64,000 bases of DNA from Caldilineaceae bacterium (GTDB lineage Bacteria > Chloroflexota > Anaerolineae > Caldilineales > Caldilineaceae): NCBI GenBank assembly GCA_022842065.1, contig JALHQH010000044.1:1-64000 (forward strand). The letters are read 5' to 3'. Below, piece by piece: positions 17,915-26,966 of this stretch. Position 1 is the first letter of the stretch. Every line of letters starts with the position of its first letter. The notes beneath the pieces are model-generated. The model ran no database searches, was not told where the DNA came from, and saw nothing but the letters and a program-made list of their open reading frames with translations. Position numbers and translations under genes: made by a program.

Positions 17915-19405
17915 ATGAATCATATCGAAGCGCTCGAACGCTTAGAAGCTGGGATGCCAGTCTTAACCGCGGGCGGCAAGGTGCTGCGCGTCTCGGCTGA
18001 ATTAGCGGCCGCCTTCCAACCCGGCGATACCATCGCCGCCGTGGCGGAAAGTGGCCAACTGCTCCACATTCCTGCTGCCGAACAGGCTTTGGCGACGGCC
18101 GCCGTCAGCCGCGCCGTGGCGGCCTTTGCGCAGATGGGGCAGGTGAGTGACGCCCAGATCGCCGCCTTCTTTGCCGCCTTTGCCGCGGCCCTCGCAACTG
18201 ACGCGATCTGGGCACAGATCAGCGCGGTCAATGCGCAGGATGTCGCCAAGGCGCAAGCGCGCGGGCGCTCCACCACGCGCCTGGTGACCAGCGAAAAGAT
18301 GCGGCAAGGGATGATCGAGGGCCTGCGCGGCTGGATCGCCGCCCCGTCCCGCCGCGGCCAAGTCTTGGAAACCGTCCACCATGACGACTTTTGCATTGAA
18401 TTGGTCGGCGCGGCTTTAGGCGTGGTTGCCTTTGTCTTTGAAGGACGCCCCAATGTGCTGGCCGATGCCTGTGGCGTCTTACGCGGCGGCAACACGGTGG
18501 TCTTCCGCATTGGCAGCGACGCCTTGCAGACTGCCCAAGCCATTATGCGCCTGGCCCTGTCCCCAGCACTCCAGCAGGCAGGCTTGCCTGATGGCGCAGT
18601 GGTCTTGGTCGAAAGTGCCGCCCATGCCGCAGGGTGGGCGCTCTTTTCTGATGCGCGGCTGGGGCTGGCGGTGGCGCGTGGATCCGGGCCGGCGGTGGAT
18701 ACGCTGGGCGCGCTCGCACGCAGTGTCGGGGTCGCGGCGAGTTTACACGGCACCGGTGGTGCCTGGATCATCGCTACCGCGTCGACTGACGCCGCCGACT
18801 TTGGCCGGATCATCGTCCGCTCGCTGGATCGCAAAGTCTGCAACACCCTTAATGTCTGCTGTATTCTCCGCACGCGGGCGGCTGAATTGGTGCCTGTCCT
18901 CTTAGCAAGTTTACAGGAGGCAGGCCGCCGCCGGGGTCATGGTGCCAAGCTCCATGTCGTCAAAGAGGACATGGCTGCCATCCCCCCCGACCTCTTCACC
19001 AAAATCGTCACGATCCGGCGGGCGGCCGGTGATGTCGAGGAACCCTTTGCCGAGCCAATCGACCGCGGTCAACTCGGTCATGAGTGGGAGTGGGAAGAGT
19101 CGCCGGAGATTACCCTGGCGCTGGTCGATTCGATTGACGAAGCGGTAGCGCTCTTCAACGCGCAGAGCCCCCTACTCGTCGCCTCCCTGCTCAGCCATGA
19201 TCAGGCCGAGCAGCAACGCTTTTATGAACAGATCAACGCACCCTTCGTCGGCGATGATCACACCCGCTGGGTTGATGGCCAATTTGCCTTGCGTAAGCCG
19301 GAATTAGGCCTCTCCAACTGGCAAGCCGGTCGTCTCTTTGGCCGCGGCGGCATCTTGAGCGGCGACAGTGTCTACACTGTGCGCACGCGCTATCGGCGCG
19401 CGTAG
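17915..19405 (+). CDS. ProA-like aldehyde dehydrogenase (glutamate-5-semialdehyde dehydrogenase family)
   Basis: This is a predicted NAD(P)-dependent aldehyde or acyl-phosphate dehydrogenase. EGRPNVLADACGVLRGGN (about residues 176-193) and RKVCNTLN (nucleophile C309) match the gamma-glutamyl phosphate reductase branch of the ALDH superfamily. At about 500 aa it is clearly longer than ProA (about 415 aa), with an extra N-terminal region of about 80 residues, so it is unlikely to be the proline enzyme. Its place in a sugar-acid cluster suggests oxidation of a semialdehyde from a 2-keto-3-deoxy acid, as in a Weimberg-like route. The frame opens at 17888, and I chose the ATG at 17915 (MNHIEALERLE). 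Residue numbers count from that start. Confidence 0.72.
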   Translation: MNHIEALERLEAGMPVLTAGGKVLRVSAELAAAFQPGDTIAAVAESGQLLHIPAAEQALATAAVSRAVAAFAQMGQVSDAQIAAFFAAFAAALATDAIWAQISAVNAQDVAKAQARGRSTTRLVTSEKMRQGMIEGLRGWIAAPSRRGQVLETVHHDDFCIELVGAALGVVAFVFEGRPNVLADACGVLRGGNTVVFRIGSDALQTAQAIMRLALSPALQQAGLPDGAVVLVESAAHAAGWALFSDARLGLAVARGSGPAVDTLGALARSVGVAASLHGTGGAWIIATASTDAADFGRIIVRSLDRKVCNTLNVCCILRTRAAELVPVLLASLQEAGRRRGHGAKLHVVKEDMAAIPPDLFTKIVTIRRAAGDVEEPFAEPIDRGQLGHEWEWEESPEITLALVDSIDEAVALFNAQSPLLVASLLSHDQAEQQRFYEQINAPFVGDDHTRWVDGQFALRKPELGLSNWQAGRLFGRGGILSGDSVYTVRTRYRRA

Positions 19406-19440
19406 TGATAATTCTCGTTCCAGCGGTCTCCGCTGGAATG

Positions 19441-19487
19441 CAGTTAGGATGCTCTGCGGTCACTCAGGACGCAGAGCATCCTAACTG
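19441..19487. repeat. Inverted repeat, 18-bp perfect arms
   Basis: Bases 19441-19458 pair exactly with 19470-19487. A second 8-bp hairpin (TTCCAGCG, 19418-19425, with 19431-19438) precedes it. Both lie between the dehydrogenase and the TPP enzyme. Confidence 0.85.
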
Positions 19488-19537
19488 AATAACCACGCAG
19501 AGCATGGTTACTAGCCAATAAAACGTAGAAAGAATTT

Positions 19538-21082
19538 ATGAACGGTGCACTCAGTCTGATCCAAACCTTGGTCAACGGTGGGGTTGACACCTGTTTTACT
19601 AATCCTGGCACGTCGGAGATGCATTTCGTCGCCGCGGTGGACAAAGTGCCACAGATGCGCACGATTCTCTGTCTCTTTGAGGGGGTCTGCACCGGTGCGG
19701 CGGATGGTTATGCGCGCATGGCGGGCAAACCGGCCGCCACCCTATTACACCTGGGGCCGGGGCTGGGCAACGGCTTTGCCAACCTGCACAACGCCCGCCG
19801 CGCCCACACCCCGATGATCAACATCGTCGGCGACCATGCCACCTACCACCTGCAATATGATGCACCCTTGACCAGCGACATCGTCTCGATTGCCAAGCCG
19901 GTCTCCGGCTGGATTCGCGCGTGCAGCAGCCCGGAAAGTGTGCCCAGCGACGCCGCCGCTGCGATTGCCGCGGCCCTACAACCACCTGGGCAAATCGCCA
20001 CCTTGATCCTGCCCGGCGACTGTGCCTGGAATGAAAGCGTCGCCCCTGCGCCTGCACCCGCCACCCCTGCCGCCAAACCAATTGACGAACAGGTAATTCG
20101 CCAGACCGCTGAATACTTGCGCAATGGCAAACGCACTGTGCTCTGCATTGGTGGCCCGGCCGCGACCAAAACCGGGATGGCATTGGCGGCGCGCATCTGT
20201 CAAGCCACGGGCGCGCGGCTGGTCAGCCAACGCGCCAGTGCACGCATGACTTTGGGCGCAGGAACGCCGCAGTTTGGCCGGATTCCCTACGCCGTGCCGC
20301 AAGCGCTGGAACTGCTCAAAGGGACCGAACAATTGATCCTTGTTGGCGCACCGCAGCCGGTCGCCTTCTTTGCCTATCCCAACACGCCCAGCCTTATGAG
20401 CCCACCCGATGCCGAACTTTATACCTTGGCCGACGCCGGTGACGATGTGCTCGGCGCGCTTGACGCCCTGGCCGAAGAGTTGGGTGCGCCCCATGAACTT
20501 GGCCCGCTGCAAGCACGCGTTCGCCCCGACCTGCCCACCGGCACACTCAATTCGGAGAAGATCTGGCGGGCCCTGGCGAACCTGATGGCGGAAAACAGTA
20601 TCATCGCCGACGAGTCGATCACCGCAAGTTTTGGGGCCGGCAAGTGGATGGGCGGCGCGGCGCAACATGATTGGCTGGCCGTGATGGGTGGCGCGATCGG
20701 GCAAGGCATCCCCGTAGCCACTGGTGCCGCCGTCGCCTGCCCGGACCGCAAGGTGATCAACACCCAGGCTGATGGCTCGGCCATGTATACCTTGCAAGGG
20801 CTGTGGACCCAAGCGCGCGAAGGGCTGGATGTGGTGACCATTCTCTTTTCCAACCGCGCCTACGCCATTTTACAGGGCGAGTTGCAGCGGGTCGGGGCCG
20901 ATGCAAACAGTCGCAAAGCTCAGGAGATGCTCGACCTGAGCAACCCGACGATCAACTGGGTGCAACTGGCCCAAGGCATGGGCGTCGAAGCTTCCTGCGC
21001 CACCACCGCCGAGGAGATGAGCGATCAATTAGCAGCTGCGCTGGGCAAGCGGGGGCCCCATTTGATTGAAGCGATGATTTAA
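19538..21082 (+). CDS. Thiamine-pyrophosphate enzyme, acetolactate synthase large subunit-like
   Basis: This is a ThDP-dependent decarboxylase or carboligase of the acetolactate synthase/benzoylformate decarboxylase superfamily. The catalytic glutamate that activates ThDP lies in CLFEGVCTGAADGYARM (E48). The cofactor-diphosphate motif, usually GDG...N, reads QADGSAMYTLQ...FSNR at about 410-440, so the first Gly is Ala, as in a recognisable ALS-like subfamily. Three domains are present over 514 aa. No regulatory subunit is adjacent, which argues against branched-chain amino acid synthesis. The cluster context suggests it acts on a 2-keto acid derived from sugar acids. Confidence 0.78.
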   Translation: MNGALSLIQTLVNGGVDTCFTNPGTSEMHFVAAVDKVPQMRTILCLFEGVCTGAADGYARMAGKPAATLLHLGPGLGNGFANLHNARRAHTPMINIVGDHATYHLQYDAPLTSDIVSIAKPVSGWIRACSSPESVPSDAAAAIAAALQPPGQIATLILPGDCAWNESVAPAPAPATPAAKPIDEQVIRQTAEYLRNGKRTVLCIGGPAATKTGMALAARICQATGARLVSQRASARMTLGAGTPQFGRIPYAVPQALELLKGTEQLILVGAPQPVAFFAYPNTPSLMSPPDAELYTLADAGDDVLGALDALAEELGAPHELGPLQARVRPDLPTGTLNSEKIWRALANLMAENSIIADESITASFGAGKWMGGAAQHDWLAVMGGAIGQGIPVATGAAVACPDRKVINTQADGSAMYTLQGLWTQAREGLDVVTILFSNRAYAILQGELQRVGADANSRKAQEMLDLSNPTINWVQLAQGMGVEASCATTAEEMSDQLAAALGKRGPHLIEAMI

Positions 21083-21090
21083 CCCGGCCC

Positions 21091-21178
21091 CAGCCTTAAA
21101 AGGCTGGGCTACCATCTGCCGTCACTCCGTGACTAGTCACGGAGTGACGGCAGATGGTAGCGGTGGGTTTTAACCCAC
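21091..21178. repeat. 54-bp perfect palindrome with flanking small hairpins
   Basis: Bases 21108-21134 and 21135-21161 are exact reverse complements with no loop. The palindrome is preceded by CAGCCTT/AAGGCTG (21091-21106) and followed by GTGGGTT/AACCCAC (21163-21178). The main arm is the CACGGAGTGACGGC module also present at 15492-15583. Confidence 0.92.
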
Positions 21179-21235
21179 TGCTTGAAACCCATTGACCTAC
21201 TGACACACTGCCATCAATAACTGAGGAGAGACGAA

Positions 21236-22255
21236 ATGACAACCTATGGCGTTGGCTTGCTGGGCGCAGGCTGGGTGGCGGCGGAATATGCTAAAGTCTT
21301 CCGCGATCACCCTTTGACCGAAATCGTGGGCATCTATAACCGTACCCCCGGTAAGGCGACCAAACTGCTGCAAGCTCATGGCATTCAGGGCAAAGAGTAT
21401 GCCACGCTTGATGAATTCTTTGCCGATGACCGCATCCAGATCGTCGTCTCCTGCACGCAGCCGGATGTGCGTGCTGAACACTGTGTCCGTGCGGCGGAGA
21501 CAGGCCGCCACATTGTCTTGGAGAAACCGGTCGGGATCAAACAGGCGCAGACGGCGCAGATTCGCGAGGCGGTCGCCAAGGCCGGGGTGAAGACGGTCAC
21601 CAGCTTTGTTTTGCGCTGGAATCCCCAATTTGTGACCGTGCGTCAACTGATCGATGAGGGCGGGTTGGGCGATCTGATCTACGGTGAGGCTGATTACTGG
21701 CATCCCGCCCGGCGGGCGCAACCGGGCAGTGCGTACTTGCGCAAAGATGTGGTGGGCAGTGCCTTTCTTAGTGGTGGCTGCCATGCCGTTGACATGTTGC
21801 GTTGGCTCGGCGGTGAAATTGTGGAAGTGAGTGCCTTTGCCGCACCGCCCAAGCGGATCACCCATTTTGAGTTTGACCCGGTGGTGGTGGCCTCGCTCAA
21901 ATTTGCGAACGATGCGGTCGGTAAACTTTCAGCGCTGCTCGATGGTGATACCCCCTATCGCTTTAACTGTCGGCTCTTTGGTACCAATGGTTCGATCCAG
22001 AACAACGAAGTCTATTCCTCGCAGAAATATCCGGGTGCCACCGAATATTTTACCTTTCCGACGATTACGCCCAACAGCGGTGATGTCTCCCACCATCCCT
22101 TCAAAGGCGAGATCCACCACTTTATCGACTGCATCGAGCAGAATGTCGAATCCCACGCCTCGATCTATGATAGCTACAAGTCGATGGCGATCTGTTATGC
22201 GATTGATGAATCGGTGGCGCGCGGAGGCGTGCCGGTCAAAGTGATTGACGATTAA
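21236..22255 (+). CDS. Gfo/Idh/MocA-family oxidoreductase
   Basis: This is a predicted NAD(P)-dependent sugar or cyclitol dehydrogenase. The Rossmann motif is GLLGAGWVA (about 7-15), and the family signature EKPVG lies at 96-100, with its conserved Lys at 97. The C-terminal alpha/beta domain includes LSGGCHAVDMLRWLGG, with His/Asp typical of the active site. The start at 21236 has a strong GAGGAGAG. It closes the sugar-acid cluster and would supply or consume the oxidised sugar substrate. Specificity cannot be read from the sequence. Confidence 0.85.
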   Translation: MTTYGVGLLGAGWVAAEYAKVFRDHPLTEIVGIYNRTPGKATKLLQAHGIQGKEYATLDEFFADDRIQIVVSCTQPDVRAEHCVRAAETGRHIVLEKPVGIKQAQTAQIREAVAKAGVKTVTSFVLRWNPQFVTVRQLIDEGGLGDLIYGEADYWHPARRAQPGSAYLRKDVVGSAFLSGGCHAVDMLRWLGGEIVEVSAFAAPPKRITHFEFDPVVVASLKFANDAVGKLSALLDGDTPYRFNCRLFGTNGSIQNNEVYSSQKYPGATEYFTFPTITPNSGDVSHHPFKGEIHHFIDCIEQNVESHASIYDSYKSMAICYAIDESVARGGVPVKVIDD

Positions 22256-22263
22256 CCGCGGCT

Positions 22264-23136
22264 GTGGTAAAGTTTCCCTATGTAACTTTTTCACTGCATC
22301 GTGCTGTTACACTGAGTACTATCATCGATGAGCAAGTGCGCTATACAGAGGTAGCGAATCTTTTGACGTTACAGATCAACACGTTTGACGAACTGATCGA
22401 TATTATCAACACGCACCCGGAGTGGCGCCAGAAATTGGTTAAGGCGCTCTTTCCGGAAATTGATGTCGCCAAGGCACTGCAAGAGCTGATTGAAACCAAT
22501 CGGCAGATGCGGGTGCAACTCGGTGATATTGACGCGCGCCTGGCAGAGATAGATGCGCGCCAAGCGCGCATGGAAGAGCGCCAAACGCACATGGAAGAAC
22601 GCCAGACACGAATGGAAGATTGGCAAACGCATACGGAGGATTGGAAAACCGACACCACAAGACGCTTGGTACACATCGAACGTGACATTGGCGATCTCAA
22701 AGGTGACAACTATGAAAATGGCTTCATTCGCAGGGCCGATGCAATCTTTGGTCTGTTTCTCCGGCGCGGTCATGATGCACGGCCGGAAATTGCCAATCAA
22801 CTAGAAGCCGCAGAGGAAGCTGGGCAGATCAAGAGCAGTGATTACGATCTGGTCATTGTCGCCGATCTGCTATGGTCCGGGCGCTCTAAGTATACACGCA
22901 ACAGCCTGACGTTGGTCGCCGAGATCTCCTGGTTCGCCGGGCAACATGACATTGATCGCGCCATCAGCCGCGCCGCCGTTTTGCGCCAAATCGGTCTGCA
23001 AGCCATGCCAGTTGTAGCCGCCAATGTGTGGACGGATGAACTGCGGGCGGCGGCAACGCAACAGGGCGTCGCTATTGTCGACGAGTACCGCGCCGATAAA
23101 AGATCTTGGGATGTACTTCTGACACCAGCAACCTAA
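22264..23136 (+). CDS. Coiled-coil protein with PD-(D/E)XK nuclease-like C-terminal domain
   Basis: This is an uncharacterised protein of a type I associate with predicted PD-(D/E)XK-like proteins of cyanobacteria and Chloroflexota. Residues about 80-140 form a heptad coiled coil with a near-exact seven-residue repeat (RQTHMEE, RQTRMED, WQTHTED). The C-terminal domain carries SDYDLVIVADLLWSG and LTLVAEISWF, which may be the acidic part of a nuclease core. The usual E-x-K is replaced by E-I-S, so catalysis is doubtful. The start is uncertain: GTG 22264 has no clear ribosome site, and an internal GTG at 22336 is possible. Confidence 0.55.
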   Translation: MVKFPYVTFSLHRAVTLSTIIDEQVRYTEVANLLTLQINTFDELIDIINTHPEWRQKLVKALFPEIDVAKALQELIETNRQMRVQLGDIDARLAEIDARQARMEERQTHMEERQTRMEDWQTHTEDWKTDTTRRLVHIERDIGDLKGDNYENGFIRRADAIFGLFLRRGHDARPEIANQLEAAEEAGQIKSSDYDLVIVADLLWSGRSKYTRNSLTLVAEISWFAGQHDIDRAISRAAVLRQIGLQAMPVVAANVWTDELRAAATQQGVAIVDEYRADKRSWDVLLTPAT

Positions 23137-23166
23137 TCCCCTTTCTTCTTCTGAATTGCCAAACCT

Positions 23167-23901
23167 ATGCAGCGCTGGCTAGGCTTAATGCGTTCCATCC
23201 TCATATACTACGGCAATCCCATCAAATTGCGACGGATGCAACGCTTTTACGCGCAATTCATCCAACCGGGCGATCTCTGCTTTGATATCGGCACCCATGT
23301 CGGCAACCGGCTCTGGATCTGGTCGCGGCTGGGCGCGCGAGTGGTGGGGTTGGAACCGCAGCCACTCTGTATGAAATTGTTGCGCCGTTGGTACGGCCAA
23401 CGGCTAGGGGTGACCCTGGTTGAAGCCGCGGTCGGCGCGACACCCGGTGAAGCCACTCTCTGGATCAGCGAACGGACCCCCACGGTGACGACCCTTTCGC
23501 AAGAGTGGATTCGCGCGGTACAGCAGGCTGCTTCCTTTGCCAATGTCGCATGGCAGCCCCGCATAACAGTGCCGGTGACGACCCTGGATCAGCTGATCGC
23601 CCAATACGGTGTCCCAGCGTTTTGTAAGATCGATGTGGAAGGGTATGAACTGGAAGTGCTGCAGGGCCTTTCGCAGCCCTTGGCTGCCCTTTCGTTTGAA
23701 TATGTGCCGGCGACCAAAGCGCTGGCGCTGGATTGTCTGGCTCGGCTCCAGACCTTGGGCAATTATGAATATAACTGGTCGGTGGGGGAGCAACATCGCT
23801 GGCAAAGCGAACATTGGCGTACGGCTGCCCAGTTGTGCGCCATGATCGAGGGGCTAACGGTCAATGACAAGTCCGGGGATATTTATGCCCGCCTGCACTA
23901 A
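23167..23901 (+). CDS. FkbM-family SAM-dependent methyltransferase
   Basis: This is a predicted methyltransferase of the FkbM type, which often methylates sugars of glycans or natural products. The SAM-binding loop is DLCFDIGTHVGNRLWIW (about 37-53), with the acidic ribose binder in VVGLEPQ. The FkbM-typical C-terminal signature is FCKIDVEGYELEVLQGL, with Asp/Glu conserved. Length (244 aa) is normal. A palindrome and the LacI promoter follow it. Confidence 0.8.
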   Translation: MQRWLGLMRSILIYYGNPIKLRRMQRFYAQFIQPGDLCFDIGTHVGNRLWIWSRLGARVVGLEPQPLCMKLLRRWYGQRLGVTLVEAAVGATPGEATLWISERTPTVTTLSQEWIRAVQQAASFANVAWQPRITVPVTTLDQLIAQYGVPAFCKIDVEGYELEVLQGLSQPLAALSFEYVPATKALALDCLARLQTLGNYEYNWSVGEQHRWQSEHWRTAAQLCAMIEGLTVNDKSGDIYARLH

Positions 23902-23926
23902 TGGCCAAACAACACGTTTCGTTTTT

Positions 23927-23982
23927 ATCGAAATCGGGCTTTTTGTTCGATTAGCTAGTCGAACAAAAAGCCCGATTTCGAT
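23927..23982. terminator. 24-bp perfect inverted repeat, likely bidirectional terminator
   Basis: Bases 23927-23950 pair exactly with 23959-23982 around TTAGCTAG. The arms contain AAATCGGGCTTTTTG, so each transcript reads a GC-containing stem with T-rich stretches. It separates the methyltransferase gene from the LacI promoter. Confidence 0.6.
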
Positions 23983-24002
23983 CATTATTTCGAAAATCAG
24001 AC

Positions 24003-24031
24003 TTGACAGCCGCACCCAAATGCGGTAATCT
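24003..24031 (+). promoter_or_regulatory. Promoter of the LacI-family gene with symmetric spacer
   Basis: A consensus TTGACA (24003-24008), 17 bp, then TAATCT (24026-24031). The spacer holds CCGCA/TGCGG inverted arms (24010-24014/24021-24025), a plausible autoregulatory operator. Confidence 0.65.
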
Positions 24032-24084
24032 ACCCCTATCTCCATTATTTTACAACGCATATTTTACTAAATTTCGAGGATCTT

Positions 24085-25161
24085 TTGGCCGGTCGCGCAA
24101 ATGTGCCACGTGCAACGATTCGCGATGTTGCCACGGCTGCCGGAGTCTCTATCTCCACCGTCTCACTCTATACCCAGGGCCGCGCCGGGGTAAGCAGTGC
24201 GACCGCAGCGCGGATTGCCCAGGCGATTCAGCAACTTGGTTATGCCCCGCGCCAAAGTACCAACCAACGCCAGGATGGGCAACGCAATCGCGATCAGCGC
24301 CACCATAGCCGGCGCGGGACCAACCTCTTTGCCTTGCTGTTAGAAGAGATGTCACTCTCGGCCTTTCCCGAAACCGTCTATGGGGCCATGATTAATGCGA
24401 TTGAAACCGAAGCGAAACAACAGGGCTACAATATGATCCTTTCGGTGATTTCGCAAGCGGGGGTGCCGCAATTAGTCATTGATGAACAGGTGGCAGGGGT
24501 GATTATTTTGGGTGGTTGCCCGCTCAATGATCAGGTTGCCGTGCAATTGGCTGCGCACAACACCCCGCTGGTTTTACTTGACAACTACGTCGTTGGCTCG
24601 ACGATTGATGCGATTGTGCCGGATAACGAGTGGGGTGGCTATCAGGCAATCCAACATTTGGTCGAGCTGGGGCACCGCCGGATTGCGATTATTGAGGGTC
24701 CGGCCAAATATAAAACGTTGACGGATCGGCTGTGGGGGGCGTTGCGCGCAGCCCATGATCTCGCGATCACCATTCCCGCTGCCTATCGCCCTGCACCCCA
24801 ATCGAGCGGCCATCCCTGGAAGGGCTATCGCGAAATGCAACGTTTGTTAGCGCTGCCCGAACCCCCGACCGCCGTCTTTGCGATCAGCGATAAGACGGCC
24901 TTTGGTGCCTTGGAAGCGATCCGCGAAGCCGGCTTACGTGTGCCCGCGGATCTTTCGCTGATCGGCTTTGACAATGAAGTCCGTGCCGAACATACCACGC
25001 CGCCCTTGACCACTGTTCACCTCCCCAAACGGCAGATGGGTGTGCTGGCGGTTCAACGGCTCGTGAGCCAGATCAATGGTTCGACTTTCTCCCCCGTACG
25101 CACCTGTCTCCCCACCAATTTGATTGTGCGTGATTCAACAACAGCCTATCCAACCAATTGA
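24085..25161 (+). CDS. LacI-family transcriptional regulator
   Basis: This is a sugar-responsive repressor or activator, likely governing the adjacent ABC transporter and glycosidase genes. The N-terminal helix-turn-helix is TIRDVATAAGVSISTVSLYT (about 11-30), followed by the hinge helix. An unusually long, polar, basic linker (about 57-78, rich in Gln, Arg, Asn and His) separates it from the periplasmic-binding-protein-like sensor (80-358). Translation starts with TTG at 24085 behind GAGGA. It has its own promoter. The sensor's ligand is presumably a product of the GH116 or propeller glycosidase. Confidence 0.85.
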   Translation: MAGRANVPRATIRDVATAAGVSISTVSLYTQGRAGVSSATAARIAQAIQQLGYAPRQSTNQRQDGQRNRDQRHHSRRGTNLFALLLEEMSLSAFPETVYGAMINAIETEAKQQGYNMILSVISQAGVPQLVIDEQVAGVIILGGCPLNDQVAVQLAAHNTPLVLLDNYVVGSTIDAIVPDNEWGGYQAIQHLVELGHRRIAIIEGPAKYKTLTDRLWGALRAAHDLAITIPAAYRPAPQSSGHPWKGYREMQRLLALPEPPTAVFAISDKTAFGALEAIREAGLRVPADLSLIGFDNEVRAEHTTPPLTTVHLPKRQMGVLAVQRLVSQINGSTFSPVRTCLPTNLIVRDSTTAYPTN

Positions 25162-25571
25162 GTTAGGTTTTTAGTATAAATGCCTTCACAAGGAGATTAG
25201 TCTAGACTTCTAGAGCATGCGCGAATGTGTACAATTGTGTATAGAAGGAGCACCTATAGAGAGAAAAAGGTTTCGTCACTGAAAACAAAAGCGTCTCGGC
25301 CCATCTGTAAAGTTATCCTGCACCGTCGTTCGGTAGGGCTACGCTCGTAGCGTAGCCTGGGGGATTGAAGGGTGACGTAATAAGGTAAATTCAGGCCGCG
25401 GTATCAACTCCCGCCAATGCGGGACACCCGGAAATGGCTATATCGGGTGTAATCGCTCGTGGACAGCGTGTAAGACCCGACTTTTGGGCAATGCTGGTTG
25501 AAGCGAGTATTTCAAACGTACCAAAGTAGCAAGAACACTTTGGAGCACTTAGAAAGTAGCAGGAACCGATT
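25162..25571. other. 410-bp intergenic region with clustered short stem-loops
   Basis: This stretch between the regulator and the binding-protein gene holds no credible reading frame. Several consecutive hairpins are visible (CCCGC/GCGGG, CACCCG/CGGGTG, CTACGCT/AGCGTAG), and there is a short direct repeat AAAGTAGCA-GAAC just before the next gene. It could be a structured leader or a decayed element. I cannot match it to a known RNA family. Confidence 0.4.
25498..25515. promoter_or_regulatory. Candidate LacI-family operator
   Basis: TTGAA (25498-25502) and TTCAA (25511-25515) are inverted arms around 8 bp. This is the size and symmetry of LacI-family operators. It sits 56 bp before the binding-protein ATG, just downstream of the regulator gene. 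Inference only. Confidence 0.35.
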
Positions 25572-26918
25572 ATGTCTCTGATCAGTCAACGTTTGAGTCG
25601 CCGCGATCTGCTGCGACTGACCGCCATGACGACAGCCAGTGTAGCGATCGTCGCCTGTGCGCCGGCTGCCACTACTGCGCCGGATAGCGCGGCCGGCAGT
25701 GAAAGTGCCCCGTCCCAGGAAGCAGTCAATATTATTGCAACCACCTCGATGCCGGTCAACACCTTTGACAAGACGCTGGAGCGCGCCAAAGACCAAATGG
25801 CCAATATCAATCTGGAAGTCAACGCCAATGGCTGGGGGGCTGGTGGCTGGGATGGCTATTCCGACACGCTGCTAACCCGCATTGCCGGCGGCGAGCAGAT
25901 CGATGTCATCATGATCGCGATTGAAGGGCTAGGGTTACTTTCGGCCAAGAATGTGCTGGTGCCGCTGGACGAGTTGATCGCCGCCGACCCGGCCGCCCAG
26001 GATATCTTGGAAAATGATGTTCACATCACCCTGCGCGAGATGTTGCAGGTCGATGGCAAACAGATGGAATATCCCTTCTCCTGGAACAACATGGTCACCT
26101 ATTACAACACGGCGATCTTTGAGGAGGAAGGGATCGAACCGCCCTCTGCCGAGTGGACGTGGGAAGATTTCCTGGAAACGGCCACCAAATTGTCACGCGT
26201 TAGTGGCGGGGCGGATGATCGCTACGCCTACTCTTTCTGGGGCAGTGGCATGTTTGGCATGTGTTCCTGGTTCTTCAACAACGACACCTCGCCCTTAACC
26301 GCCGACTGGTCTGCCTCGAATCTGCTCGACCCCAAGGTGGCCGAGACGGTGCAATATCTGGCCGACCTGGTGCTCGAACACAAAGTCGCCCCCAACCCTT
26401 CTGGTTGGGATGAGGGTGCCCAGTTCTTGGCCGGCAATCTGGTGATGCGCACGTGTGGCCGCTGGTGCATTAGCGGGCTGTTGGAAGCTGATTTCACCAC
26501 CTATGATCTCCAATATCAACCCCACCGTGCCGGTCCCCTCAAGACGGTTGCCGGCACCGATGGTTGGGGCATCGCCAGCTCCAGCAAGAATCCCCAGGCC
26601 GCGTGGGATGTGGTCAAGCTGCTCTCCGGCCCAGAAGCTTCGCTTGATATGGTCCAGCTTGGCGGTAATATTCCGGCTTTGCGCTCGGTGGCCGAAAAAC
26701 CGGAATTTGCCGAATTTGGCCCGGCCGGCACGGCCCTCTTCTACGAATCGCTGGACTTTGCCGCGACGGTGCCCTCACCGACCAACTTTAACATCATCGA
26801 GCCCATCCTGAACCGCCACTACGCGACGATCTGGAATGGCGAAAAGAGTGTCGAAGAGGCGTTGCAGGCCGCTCATGATGAATTGCAGCCCGAGATGGAT
26901 AAATTGCAACAAGGGTAA
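25572..26918 (+). CDS. ABC transporter sugar-binding lipoprotein (Tat-type signal)
   Basis: This is an extracellular solute-binding protein of the carbohydrate (CUT1) type. The signal carries the twin-arginine motif SRRDLLRL (residues 9-16) and a lipobox VAC with C29 as the lipidation site, so it is probably exported folded and then anchored. The mature part shows family patches such as WTWEDFLETATKL, GWGIASSSKNPQAAWDVVKLL and an aromatic-rich substrate region. The gene begins an operon with two permeases. No ATPase gene is nearby, so a shared MsmK-like ATPase encoded elsewhere probably powers it. Confidence 0.87.
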   Translation: MSLISQRLSRRDLLRLTAMTTASVAIVACAPAATTAPDSAAGSESAPSQEAVNIIATTSMPVNTFDKTLERAKDQMANINLEVNANGWGAGGWDGYSDTLLTRIAGGEQIDVIMIAIEGLGLLSAKNVLVPLDELIAADPAAQDILENDVHITLREMLQVDGKQMEYPFSWNNMVTYYNTAIFEEEGIEPPSAEWTWEDFLETATKLSRVSGGADDRYAYSFWGSGMFGMCSWFFNNDTSPLTADWSASNLLDPKVAETVQYLADLVLEHKVAPNPSGWDEGAQFLAGNLVMRTCGRWCISGLLEADFTTYDLQYQPHRAGPLKTVAGTDGWGIASSSKNPQAAWDVVKLLSGPEASLDMVQLGGNIPALRSVAEKPEFAEFGPAGTALFYESLDFAATVPSPTNFNIIEPILNRHYATIWNGEKSVEEALQAAHDELQPEMDKLQQG

Positions 26919-26966
26919 AGCGTGCATTGGGAGTTGTGCGGCGCAGGTGGTTGAAACACACCTGCT

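Noticed and set aside
17920..18873. 317-codon open frame antisense to the ProA-like gene
   Set aside because: Its protein is low-complexity Ala/Pro/Ser/Arg, typical of an antisense shadow in GC-rich coding DNA. The plus-strand frame has clear ALDH motifs.
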